Source of the DNA: Paenibacillus alba
Lineage (GTDB): Bacteria > Bacillota > Bacilli > Paenibacillales > NBRC-103111
Direction of reading: 5' to 3'
Length of the DNA stretch: 64,000 bases
Assembly (NCBI RefSeq): GCF_013204855.1
Contig: NZ_JABMKZ010000020.1
Coordinates: 62,001-126,000 of the forward strand
Shown here: in pieces, positions 17,060-25,475 of the stretch
Position numbering within the stretch: position 1 is the first letter of the stretch
How the letters are laid out: every line of letters starts with the position of its first letter
Notes under the pieces: generated by a model
Database searches by the model: none
What the model was told of the DNA's origin: nothing
What the model saw: only the letters and a program-made list of their open reading frames with translations
Translations under genes and position numbers: made by a program

Positions 17060-18131
17060 GGTTACTCACTTCCTTATTTCTTTTTGCAAATAACTTCAAC
17101 AGCCACTTTACGATTCCACTGGCAGCAACGAAGAAAATAATGAGCGCGATGACAATGTTCACCAATTCTTCCGGCACGCCTGCGCCGAACTTCATGCCCG
17201 ATGCTCCGAAGGTTAGAACCCCTAAGAGGACTGCACCCAGAATAGCGCCTAGCGGTGTATTTCTGCCGATTAATGCAACAGCTATCCCCATCATGCCGTA
17301 TCCCGGGAATGCCGTGTTGACCGATTGATAATGGAATACGCCCAATACTTCACATACACCGCCAACTCCCGCAAAAATACCGCTGATAAACATCGCGTTT
17401 ATGATATTTCTGTTGACACTGATACCGGCGTATTGTGATGCTTCGGGATTAAAGCCTACAGCCCGCAACTCGAACCCTTGTTTCGTTTTCCATAGAATCA
17501 CGTAAAACAAAACGGCCAATGTAAGAGCTATGACAATACCATAATGAATTCTTGAATTTCCGAACAATTCGGATAAGCCTTGCGAGGAGAGCCAAGCACT
17601 TTTATCCACAAACTTCGATCTCATTTGTCCTTTTTCAAGCAGGAACGTTTTCACAAAGAAATTGGATAAATAGAGGGCAATCCAGTTCAGCATGATCGTC
17701 GTTATGACTTCATGCACACCGCGTACGGCTTTCAGATAGCCAGCGATAGATCCCCATAATCCTCCGAGCACTCCCCCTGCAATGACCGCTAAAGGAATAT
17801 GCAAGTACCATGGCAGGTGCATCTGAATGCCGACAAAACTTGCAGCAAGTGCGCCCATAATGAATTGTCCTTCAGCCCCGATATTGAAGAGGCCCGTACG
17901 GAAAGCAAATGCTACGGATAATCCGGTAAAGATCAGCGGTGTGATTTGACGAATGACTTCACCGATACTATTCAAATCTCCGAATGACTTATTGAATAAG
18001 GCTCCATATGCTTGGATAGGATTGTAGTTTCCGATGAGCATAATGATAGCTCCGAAAAACAACCCTAGGATAATGGAGATAAGAGAAATTAACGAGGATT
18101 CTTTAAATAACCATTTGATGACCCTGTTCAT
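17034..18131 (-). CDS. nupP: Nucleoside ABC transporter permease (NupP/YufP-like)
   Basis: 365 residues, second permease of the importer, BPD_transp_2 family: FAFRTGLFNIGAEGQFIMGA, the family loop LRAVGFNPEASQYAGISVNR and glycine-rich helices. It pairs with the NupQ-like subunit. AGGAGAG lies just ahead of the ATG, which overlaps the ATPase stop. Confidence 0.93.
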   Translation of the reverse strand: MNRVIKWLFKESSLISLISIILGLFFGAIIMLIGNYNPIQAYGALFNKSFGDLNSIGEVIRQITPLIFTGLSVAFAFRTGLFNIGAEGQFIMGALAASFVGIQMHLPWYLHIPLAVIAGGVLGGLWGSIAGYLKAVRGVHEVITTIMLNWIALYLSNFFVKTFLLEKGQMRSKFVDKSAWLSSQGLSELFGNSRIHYGIVIALTLAVLFYVILWKTKQGFELRAVGFNPEASQYAGISVNRNIINAMFISGIFAGVGGVCEVLGVFHYQSVNTAFPGYGMMGIAVALIGRNTPLGAILGAVLLGVLTFGASGMKFGAGVPEELVNIVIALIIFFVAASGIVKWLLKLFAKRNKEVSNRANPTISK

Positions 18132-19666
18132 GCGCTCTCCTCTCCTTGTTCCGATTTGCTGCCTGACATCATTAGACCGATCTCCTGCTCGCTTGTCTTT
18201 TTCGGATCCACAATACCAACAATCCGCCCTTCGTACATAACAGCGATTCGATCCGATAAATTCATAATTTCATCCAACTCCAGCGAGTACAACAGCACAG
18301 CCTTCCCTTTATCCCTTTGCTCAATCAGCTTTTTATGAATGAACTCGATAGCTCCCACATCAAGCCCCCGAGTTGGTTGCGTAGCTATTAATAAATCGGG
18401 ATCACTGTCGACTTCCCGAGCAATAATCACTTTCTGCTGATTACCTCCTGAAAGCGCTCTCGCTGGCGTTGTTTCACTAGGTGTGCGCACATCATATTCG
18501 GAGATCAGATCTACTGCATGTTGATTGATTTTGTCATAGTTAAGAAACAGGTTTTTATTGTATTCAGGGTAAAAATAATTTTTAAGCACCATGTTTTCAC
18601 TTACCGTAAAATCAAGCACAAGACCTGTTTTGTGACGATCCTCTGGGATGTAGCCAACCTTGGATTCCGAAATTTGACGCGGCTTTAAGTTATGAATCGG
18701 TCTATCTTTAATTCGAATTTCTCCGGATTCCACACGTCTTAATCCGGTAATAACTTCAATCAATTCTCTCTGGCCATTGCCTTCAACACCGGCAATACCC
18801 AGAATTTCTCCCCTTTTAAGCTCAAAGGATAAGTTTTTCAAGGCCAGAATTCCCCGATTATCCAATGCTTCGACACCCGACAGCTTCAAGAATGCATCAC
18901 TTGGATTCGCATCCTGCTTCTCAACAGCGAAGCTTACTTTTCGACCGACCATTTTTGCAGCCAACTCATCCGGCGTCGTATCCTTCACCGTCACACTGTC
19001 GATGACTTTACCTCGGCGAATAATCGTAACTCCGCTGCAGACAGCCATAATTTCTTTCAACTTATGTGTGATAAGAATGATCGTCTTGCCCTCATTCACC
19101 AAGCTGCGCATGATTTGCATCAATTCTTTAATTTCTTGAGGTGTTAATACCGCAGTCGGTTCATCAAAAATTAAAATGTCAGCGCCGCGGTAAAGCGTTT
19201 TCAAAATCTCCACGCGCTGCTGCATCCCAACTGAAATATCTTTGATCAGTTGATGCGGTTCTACTTGCAAACCGTACTTGGCTGATAATTCCTCCACTTT
19301 GCGAACAGCCTGTGCATAGTCGATCGTAACGCCTTTGGTAGGCTCCATGCCGAGAATGATATTCTGAACGACGCTATATGGTTCAACGAGCATAAAATGC
19401 TGATGGATCATGCCTATTCCCAATTCAATCGCTATCTTCGGATCTTTGATATTCACTTTCTGCTCATTAATCCATATCTCGCCTTCATCAGGCTCATAGA
19501 GCCCGAAAAGAATGTTCATCAAGGTAGACTTTCCTGCACCATTCTCACCAAGCAGTGCGTGAATTTCCCCCTTTTTCACTTGGAAGCTTATTGAGTCGTT
19601 GGCTACAATGCCAGGAAATCGTTTCGTTATTCCTCGCATTTCAACAACTGTTTGATCATTCCGCAT
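18128..19666 (-). CDS. nupO: Nucleoside ABC transporter ATP-binding protein (NupO/YufO-like, double ABC)
   Basis: About 512 residues with two fused ABC domains, the ribose/BMP-importer arrangement. Domain 1 has Walker A GENGAGKST, the signature SVGMQQR and Walker B ILIFDEPTAVL. Domain 2 has a degenerate Walker A (GVEGNGQREL), the signature LSGGNQQK and a Walker B region LLIATQPTRGLD. This asymmetry is usual for the family. Start preferred at ATG 19666 with GGGTGA upstream; an in-frame ATG at 19681 lacks a site. Confidence 0.94.
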   Translation of the reverse strand: MRNDQTVVEMRGITKRFPGIVANDSISFQVKKGEIHALLGENGAGKSTLMNILFGLYEPDEGEIWINEQKVNIKDPKIAIELGIGMIHQHFMLVEPYSVVQNIILGMEPTKGVTIDYAQAVRKVEELSAKYGLQVEPHQLIKDISVGMQQRVEILKTLYRGADILIFDEPTAVLTPQEIKELMQIMRSLVNEGKTIILITHKLKEIMAVCSGVTIIRRGKVIDSVTVKDTTPDELAAKMVGRKVSFAVEKQDANPSDAFLKLSGVEALDNRGILALKNLSFELKRGEILGIAGVEGNGQRELIEVITGLRRVESGEIRIKDRPIHNLKPRQISESKVGYIPEDRHKTGLVLDFTVSENMVLKNYFYPEYNKNLFLNYDKINQHAVDLISEYDVRTPSETTPARALSGGNQQKVIIAREVDSDPDLLIATQPTRGLDVGAIEFIHKKLIEQRDKGKAVLLYSLELDEIMNLSDRIAVMYEGRIVGIVDPKKTSEQEIGLMMSGSKSEQGEESA

Positions 19667-19706
19667 ATGAATATCACCCATTTCATTTGCTTACTTTAAT
19701 GTGAGT

Positions 19707-19742
19707 GACAAGGCTAGTTATAAGAAGCCAACTAGCCTTGTC
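19707..19742 (-). other. Intercistronic stem-loop between bmpA and the ATPase gene
   Basis: Perfect 13-base stem (GACAAGGCTAGTT with its complement) and a ten-base loop, 17 bases after the bmpA stop. No U-tract follows, so it is more likely a partial attenuator or an mRNA 3'-end stabiliser that raises binding-protein output above the membrane subunits, as is common in ABC operons. Confidence 0.75.
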
Positions 19743-19758
19743 AGGAGTTAAGAACTGA

Positions 19759-20829
19759 TTATTTAGCCGTAGGAACTGTAATTTCTTTGTTTACGATTTT
19801 CACTTCATATTCATGCACTTTCTTCAAAATATCTGCAGGGATATTCGGGTTTTTCTCAGGTAAGCCCACCGCATTCTCAGCAAGTCCCAGATCTTGAACT
19901 TTACCGCCTTTGAAATCATTTTTATCTAGATCCGTAGATACGCGAATGACAGCTTCATTAACTCGTTTCATCATGGATGTCAGTGTCACGTCATTACCGA
20001 AAGTTGCGGATTGATCTTTGTCTACGCCGATAACCCAAATGTCTTTATTCTTTTTCTTACGTTCGATAGCTTCATTAAACACGCCATCACCCGTAGACCC
20101 AGCAGCATGGAAAATGATGTCCGCTCCATCGTTGTAGATCGTTGCAGCAGCAGCTTTCCCTTGGTCAGGTGCATTGAAAGCGCCCGTGTAGTTAATAACA
20201 ACCTTCGCATTCGGATTAACCGCTTTCACACCAGCAACGAAACCAAGTTCAAAGCGTTTGATAACCGGAATTTCAGCGCCGCCGACAAATCCGATTTTGT
20301 TCGTTTTGGTCATTAAGCCGGCAACTACCCCTACCAGGTAAGAGCCTTCATTTTCTTTAAAAGTGACGGATTCAACGTTTGGCGCATCCACCACGGCATC
20401 AATAATAGCGAACTTTGAATCTTTATTGGCATCAGCGACTTGCTTCATCGCATCGCCCATCATGAAGCCGATACCCCAGATCAAACTACGTTTGTTCTTA
20501 ACGAACTGATTCAAGTTAGTTACATAATCAGCATCGCCTTGACTTTGCAGGTAATCTACCTTGCCGCCTGTTTGACTTTCAAACGATTTTAGACCTTCCC
20601 AAGCACTTTGATTAAAAGAGTTGTCGTTAACGCCACCGATATCGGTTACCATCCCGACGGTTAGACTGCTTTTTTTGCCCGCTGCCGGGGTTGTTGTTGA
20701 TTTGTCTACTGCTGGTGCCGCGCTCGAAGCCGTATTGCTAGTCGTATTGCCTCCACATGCTGTCACAAACATAGAAATCAAAACAACACTCATCAAGGAC
20801 GTAACCCAACTTTTTCTCTTCATACTCAT
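19759..20829 (-). CDS. nupN: Nucleoside-binding lipoprotein of the BMP family (NupN/BmpA-like)
   Basis: 356 residues. Lipobox ISMFVTACGG at the end of a signal peptide, then a Thr/Ala linker, then a BMP (PnrA-like) domain: VGMVTDIGGVNDNSFNQSAW is diagnostic, followed by GIGFMMGDAMKQVA, KIGFVGGAEIPVIKRFELGF and FHAAGSTGDGVF. These proteins bind purine and pyrimidine nucleosides outside the membrane. First gene of the importer operon, with its own promoter, and followed by a stem-loop. Confidence 0.95.
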   Translation of the reverse strand: MSMKRKSWVTSLMSVVLISMFVTACGGNTTSNTASSAAPAVDKSTTTPAAGKKSSLTVGMVTDIGGVNDNSFNQSAWEGLKSFESQTGGKVDYLQSQGDADYVTNLNQFVKNKRSLIWGIGFMMGDAMKQVADANKDSKFAIIDAVVDAPNVESVTFKENEGSYLVGVVAGLMTKTNKIGFVGGAEIPVIKRFELGFVAGVKAVNPNAKVVINYTGAFNAPDQGKAAAATIYNDGADIIFHAAGSTGDGVFNEAIERKKKNKDIWVIGVDKDQSATFGNDVTLTSMMKRVNEAVIRVSTDLDKNDFKGGKVQDLGLAENAVGLPEKNPNIPADILKKVHEYEVKIVNKEITVPTAK

Positions 20830-20891
20830 TTCGTAAATGCCCCTCTCTATTCGTTAATGAAATCAGTCACACATTTAGAAATTTTCAGATA

Positions 20892-20905
20892 TTACAGCGC
20901 TTACA
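20892..20905 (-). promoter_or_regulatory. cre-like site in the nucleoside importer leader
   Basis: On the minus strand the site reads TGTAAGCGCTGTAA, one mismatch from the consensus TGNAANCGNTNNCA for CcpA binding. It lies between the promoter and the start codon, a position where CcpA blocks elongation in Bacillus. Confidence 0.5.
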
Positions 20906-20935
20906 ATTCCTAGTTATTAGCTCCTCCTTATCAAA

Positions 20936-21011
20936 ATATTGAAATAAAGAAAAATTCATAATTAACATTGTTTCACAACATCATTATATGATATAGATGA
21001 ACATATGTAAA
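20936..21011 (-). promoter_or_regulatory. Promoter of the nucleoside importer operon with DeoR-like half-site
   Basis: Minus strand: -35 TTTACA (21006-21011), 17-base spacer, -10 TATAAT (20983-20988). About 30 bases downstream of the predicted start lies ATTTCAATAT (20936-20945), the same ten bases as one arm of the deoR operator. The 390-base gap 20830-21219 holds this promoter, the cre-like site and, at its far end, the terminator of the next cluster; nothing coding was seen. Confidence 0.65.
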
Positions 21012-21152
21012 TACTAAACATTACAATATTTTATAGAAAGATATCGCTTTCATTTTATTCTCACGCAATTTTCTAAGGTTATAAGATTTAATCGAAAATT
21101 AATCTGTCACAATCCTGAAATTTAGTTAAACTATATTTTTTACATTTGAAAA

Positions 21153-21183
21153 TAAAAAAAAGGCTATTCGCTAAGGAATGCCC
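21153..21183 (-). terminator. Terminator of the HupE-YcgRQ-cupredoxin cluster
   Basis: Imperfect hairpin (GGCATTC against GAATAGCC, one bulged base) followed on the minus strand by eight T residues, about 37 bases after the stop at 21220. Confidence 0.65.
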
Positions 21184-21219
21184 TTCATGCTATACACGTA
21201 TATTTCATGCGCATTGTTC

Positions 21220-22098
21220 TTACTTAACAGTGAAAGTACCCTTTAACCCGCCTGGTTCCACGGTGTACTCATAGGTCCCAGGTTGCGGATTATTCATCAG
21301 GAACACATTCTCGCCTTTATTTAAATCGGCATTAATCCCTAGCACAGGTGACTTTAGCTTCAAGCCTGTTCCCGCATTTGCATCCACATTGACGACTGCT
21401 TTGATCATCTGCTTCGACTTAAATTCCGTATTTTTAGGACTTAGACCTGAACGATTCACTTGAATGTTGGCAATTTGAAGATCATTTTTTTCATCGATTG
21501 CAGCAATCTGTGTTTGAGGCTGGCCAATTACCCCGATTGGAATATGATCTTTTTGCATCAGAATACCGCCCCCGAGGACAACGACGACCGCTGCAAGGAT
21601 GATTGTACCTTTGTAAGATGTAACTGCAGGCTTGGCTTTAATTTTACCGCCTTTGGCTGGCTTGGTCTTTGGCGCAACACGATTCGATTGCCATTCCATC
21701 CATTTCTGCGTAAGAAACATAAAGATGAGAAATACCGTATCGGCCGCAACAATAACTTTATTCGAAGCCATCAGCATAACACCTAACAGCTCACCTGCCA
21801 TCGCGCCAAGGCATCCGATTAAAACACCGTTGATTACAGATCGCAAACCATTGGATTTACCTGAGAGGAAACCCGATACGCCGGCAAACAGAACGGCTAT
21901 TGCGATCGAAATTACCATATTAGTTTGATAAGCTTGCGCTGATACCACACCAAAAGCTGCACTTGCTATAAACGCAATCACGATGGCGAATAAGGACCCC
22001 ATCGTCCCCTTTAGCTTATCTCTCGTTCGAAATAAATAGAAAATATTATAACCTGTATACAGCACAATAATCATTAAGCTTCCAACAGTCAGCAGCAT
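21220..22098 (-). CDS. Membrane protein with C-terminal cupredoxin-like domain
   Basis: 292 residues. About five hydrophobic segments in residues 1-130, a Lys/Pro-rich cytoplasmic stretch (KTKPAKGGKIKAKP), another membrane segment at about 163-182, then an outside domain of about 100 residues. The end (NNPQPGTYEYTVEPGGLKG) resembles a cupredoxin strand-loop, but the usual Cys-His-Met copper ligands are absent. I do not recognise a function. It is the last gene of a four-gene membrane cluster and has GGAGGGG before its ATG. Confidence 0.7.
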   Translation of the reverse strand: MLLTVGSLMIIVLYTGYNIFYLFRTRDKLKGTMGSLFAIVIAFIASAAFGVVSAQAYQTNMVISIAIAVLFAGVSGFLSGKSNGLRSVINGVLIGCLGAMAGELLGVMLMASNKVIVAADTVFLIFMFLTQKWMEWQSNRVAPKTKPAKGGKIKAKPAVTSYKGTIILAAVVVVLGGGILMQKDHIPIGVIGQPQTQIAAIDEKNDLQIANIQVNRSGLSPKNTEFKSKQMIKAVVNVDANAGTGLKLKSPVLGINADLNKGENVFLMNNPQPGTYEYTVEPGGLKGTFTVK

Positions 22099-22128
22099 CC
22101 CATCACCCCTCCAGCCAAAAAATTAAAC

Positions 22129-23037
22129 TTACAACTTAGCAGCGAAATCCCAATCCGGGTAAACGTAAGGCACACTCGGCGCTGCCGCAAGATCAACTTT
22201 ATCGATCATAATTTTCATGACTTTTTGCCCGTGATACGTGGTTTGATCGATGGTTCCCGTCACAGTAATCCATGAATCATTAGGATATTGACCTGCATTA
22301 GCCGTTTCCGCGATAATGCCATACGGCGAAATATCTGCAATGCAATGCGTCATGCCTAATCTTCCGATAATGAACTGCGAATCAGGCATGCCCTCTTCAC
22401 GATAAACAAAACCCGTAATTTTTATTGGCTTGCTTTGAAAATTGTCTACAAACGTATTCAGCGCCTGCAATTTTTCGATATACCATTGGTCTTTCATCTC
22501 AACCTGATCCTGCTGATAAAGCAGCATACCCAATTTAGCATAGTCGCGATTATATATTGAAGTTTTAAACTTTTCTTTCAAAGCAGGATCTTCATTTCCA
22601 TCTAGTTCGACCAAATCGGCCGGCGCCGTACTTTGATTAAGTGAAACGCCTCCTAGATTCATCCCTTTCTTTTGAGCCAAGGAACCGGCAAGCGCGGTAT
22701 TCGGCAGGACTGCCCCAAACACCAGAGGAAGGAGAAATAAACTGTAAACAATGATATTTTTACCTAATGAGCTCGGAAGTTCGTGACTATGTCCGTGATC
22801 GTGATTACAATCGCATACGATGACTGGTCTCTTCAGTGAAACGATCGAAATATACAGCTGAAAGCCACCAACAATAAGAAGCCCTCCTGCGGCAATCTCT
22901 AGATAGATCGTGAGTTTCGGCGTTACATATAGAAGGATCTCTCCCGATATCTTTAAGTACACAATTAAAGCCGCGAAACCTAACAAAATAAACGCTCTTA
23001 AAAAGTTGTGTATGACGGCGGCATTTATTTTTATCAT
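22129..23037 (-). CDS. YcgQ-type (TIGR03943 family) membrane protein
   Basis: About 302 residues. N-terminal hydrophobic segments, a His/Asp-rich cytoplasmic loop (CDCNHDHGHSHE), another membrane segment, then a large outside domain with ITGFVYREEGMPDSQFIIGR and CIADISPYGIIAET. This pattern is that of B. subtilis YcgQ, always found beside a YcgR-type permease. The His-rich loop suggests metal binding; the substrate is not established. The ATG at 23037 (MIKINAAV) is preferred, behind GGAGG. Confidence 0.8.
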   Translation of the reverse strand: MIKINAAVIHNFLRAFILLGFAALIVYLKISGEILLYVTPKLTIYLEIAAGGLLIVGGFQLYISIVSLKRPVIVCDCNHDHGHSHELPSSLGKNIIVYSLFLLPLVFGAVLPNTALAGSLAQKKGMNLGGVSLNQSTAPADLVELDGNEDPALKEKFKTSIYNRDYAKLGMLLYQQDQVEMKDQWYIEKLQALNTFVDNFQSKPIKITGFVYREEGMPDSQFIIGRLGMTHCIADISPYGIIAETANAGQYPNDSWITVTGTIDQTTYHGQKVMKIMIDKVDLAAAPSVPYVYPDWDFAAKL

Positions 23038-23078
23038 AAGAAAGCTCATCCTCCAGGCCAAGATCGTGTAGATATGAA

Positions 23079-24152
23079 TTATTTTAGAATAAATCCTTCC
23101 AGGAGCAGTGTGCCCCCATATACAAAAATAATGACAAGAACGCTAAGTAAAACGATAAATCTTTTCTTGAAAACAGCCGACATCATCAGAAGCCCTTTTA
23201 AATTCAGCATCGGCCCGAAAACCATAAAAGCGACAAGGGAACCCTTCGAAAAGGTAGTCAGAAAAGATTGAGCGACGAAAGCGTCAGAAGTCGAGCAAAG
23301 GGATAAAATAAACCCAAGGCCCATCATTAATAAATTGGCGCTCCCCTGCCCATGTCCGAGCGCAACTAGATTATCTCTGGATACAAACGTCTGAAGCAGA
23401 CCCACAAGCAGCGCACCAAACAGCAAAAATTTGCCCATATCGAAAAATTCCATGACTGTGTGGCCCATCATTTCCACCATTTTATTCGTTCGCGGTTGAT
23501 GATGGTCATGGTCATGGCTATGATGGTGATCAGCCGCATGATTGTGTACCGTTTTTAGCGTTTTCTTAACCGGCTTCGGCTCTGCGGACTCTTTCACTTT
23601 TAGCTGATCCGGGTTCACGAATTTATACACGATTAATCCAACGATCAGCGCTACGACAAATGCTAATCCCATACGCGAATACGTAATTTCGGGATGGGAG
23701 CGGAAGGCAACAAAAGTAGACCAGAACACGATTGGGTTTAAAATCGGTCCAACCAGGATGAACGTTGTTGCTACATACAACGGCATGCCTTTTTCAATCA
23801 GCTTTCGAATAGCCGGAACCATTCCGCATTCACAAATCGGGAAAATAATCCCTAATATACTGGCGGTAATAATCCCCAAAAACGGATTTTTGGGAATCAT
23901 TCTTTGGATCGTTTGATCAGATACAAACACTTGAAGCACAGCTGAAATGATCACGCCAATCAAAATAAACGGCATGGCTTCCAAAATGATGCTGATAAAC
24001 ATCGTCTTAAATATTTGCAACTTCGGATTGTTTAAGAGAGATCCCGGCGCAGTGGTAGAGAAGAAGTATAATAGCGCAATAAAAGCCAGACAAAGGCCAG
24101 CGAGCATATTGCTATTCCACATCGTTTTTTTCTGCACGATCGTATTTTGCAA
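23079..24152 (-). CDS. YcgR-type permease (DUF318/ArsP-like superfamily)
   Basis: 357 residues with eight or more hydrophobic segments. Family signatures: FPICECGMVPAIRKLIEKGM with conserved Cys, TTFILVGPILNPIVF and LCSTSDAFVAQSF in the second half. Between the halves a His-rich loop (HNHAADHHHSHDHDHH) lies in the cytoplasm. TTG start with GGGGGA upstream. Works with the YcgQ-type protein encoded next; related permeases move oxyanions or organoarsenicals, but the His loops suggest a transition metal. Specificity is unproven. Confidence 0.82.
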   Translation of the reverse strand: MQNTIVQKKTMWNSNMLAGLCLAFIALLYFFSTTAPGSLLNNPKLQIFKTMFISIILEAMPFILIGVIISAVLQVFVSDQTIQRMIPKNPFLGIITASILGIIFPICECGMVPAIRKLIEKGMPLYVATTFILVGPILNPIVFWSTFVAFRSHPEITYSRMGLAFVVALIVGLIVYKFVNPDQLKVKESAEPKPVKKTLKTVHNHAADHHHSHDHDHHQPRTNKMVEMMGHTVMEFFDMGKFLLFGALLVGLLQTFVSRDNLVALGHGQGSANLLMMGLGFILSLCSTSDAFVAQSFLTTFSKGSLVAFMVFGPMLNLKGLLMMSAVFKKRFIVLLSVLVIIFVYGGTLLLEGFILK

Positions 24153-24197
24153 GGAACTTCCCCCTACTCTTATTCTTGGTATAAATCTTATTTATAA

Positions 24198-25385
24198 TTA
24201 CGCGACAAGCCTTTCTACCAGCCAAATCCCGCCTAACACAAGCACGACGCCGGACGCCGCAATAACGGCCCGTCTCGATAATTTCCAACGATGGAAGAAA
24301 TAAAGAAGCGGTAATAATATAGCGACAATCGAAATTTGCACAGCTTCGATCCCCAAATTAAAGCTGATTAAATCAACTGCCAATTCGTTTTTAGGAATGA
24401 CCATTTCCTTCATAATGTCGGCGAATCCCATTCCGTGAATCAAACCAAATAAGAAAGTCAACACCCAGCGGTGACTGACATTTTTGCGAATCATGTTATC
24501 CAGGGCAACATAGCAAATACTAAGCGCAATGGCAGGCTCTACAATGTAAGCAGGTACATTAATAATTCCCAATACGGTTAAAGTTAACGTTAAGCTGTGA
24601 GCAACCGTAAAAGCCGTAATCATCGTTGCATATTGTTTGAACGTCTGTCTTGCAATCAGCAGCGAAAACAAGAAAAGCAAATGATCGTATCCAGATAAAA
24701 TATGGTGCATCCCCAACTTGAAAAACGAAAACCATCCTGAGTTCACTTGCGAATTCGCAGTTGCATTGTCTTGCGATTGCGTATGATTCTCTACGGAACT
24801 ATCTGCGTGCCCAATATCCTGATACAAGGTTGCGTATTCGTCAGCTGTCATCAGCATAAGCCAACTGCGGTCTTTACCGGATAATGCAGCAGTACTCTTT
24901 TGAGGTCCGTATACGATGGCCAACAAGTTCACATAATTAGTTTTGATGTCATTCACATACTGCACGTCCGTCAATGAAATGGAATCCGTTTCAGACACGG
25001 GCGGATACAGCACCTTGAGTATCACTTTTGTTGCGTCACCTTTGCGATCAAGAACAAAGCTCTCCACTTTCGTCCAAGCTTTCGGTTGATCGTTAATTTT
25101 CAAGGTAACACTTTCCTTGACCATCGCTTCAATCTTGTCTTTCATCGCATCGAATTCTTCCTGCTCAATCATATGGTTATTGTTGAGATCGCCTCCGACC
25201 AACTCGATAACGGATAACTCATCTAGCGCATAAGTCATCTCTGTTTGCGTTTTCGTCAGCGTAAGTGTCGTATAAGCAGCGCTATACGCATGGGCTTCAA
25301 CCATCTGCTTGAAGGGTAAAGTGAACAGAAATAATGCAAGCAGCAGCGACAAGGTTAGACGAAGTGAAGGTTTAAACCGGAACAT
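24198..25385 (-). CDS. HupE/UreJ-type membrane protein with EF-hand-like loop
   Basis: 395 residues. Signal peptide, an outside domain of about 190 residues with one EF-hand-like calcium loop (DLNNNHMIEQEE), then six or seven membrane segments of HupE/UreJ_2 type: GMHHILSGYDHLLFLFSLL, FTVAHSLTLTLTVLGI and FGLIHGMGFADIM, each with conserved His/Asp. HupE/UreJ proteins are linked to nickel or cobalt entry. First gene of the four-gene cluster; GGAGG precedes the ATG. Confidence 0.82.
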   Translation of the reverse strand: MFRFKPSLRLTLSLLLALFLFTLPFKQMVEAHAYSAAYTTLTLTKTQTEMTYALDELSVIELVGGDLNNNHMIEQEEFDAMKDKIEAMVKESVTLKINDQPKAWTKVESFVLDRKGDATKVILKVLYPPVSETDSISLTDVQYVNDIKTNYVNLLAIVYGPQKSTAALSGKDRSWLMLMTADEYATLYQDIGHADSSVENHTQSQDNATANSQVNSGWFSFFKLGMHHILSGYDHLLFLFSLLIARQTFKQYATMITAFTVAHSLTLTLTVLGIINVPAYIVEPAIALSICYVALDNMIRKNVSHRWVLTFLFGLIHGMGFADIMKEMVIPKNELAVDLISFNLGIEAVQISIVAILLPLLYFFHRWKLSRRAVIAASGVVLVLGGIWLVERLVA

Positions 25386-25420
25386 GATATTCCTCCAGTA
25401 AATGATTGATTTGTAAGAAT

Positions 25421-25450
25421 GAGAATGCCACTCTTGCGAATGGCATTCTG
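25421..25450 (-). terminator. Hairpin after the first cohesin-SLH gene
   Basis: Perfect nine-base stem (AGAATGCCA/TGGCATTCT) with a ten-base loop, about 25 bases after the SLH gene stop and 35 bases before the HupE-like start. Only a weak T-tract (ATTCTTAC) follows, so it may end transcription only partly. Confidence 0.5.
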
Positions 25451-25475
25451 TCAGTTTTATTCTTGAAATAAACTA

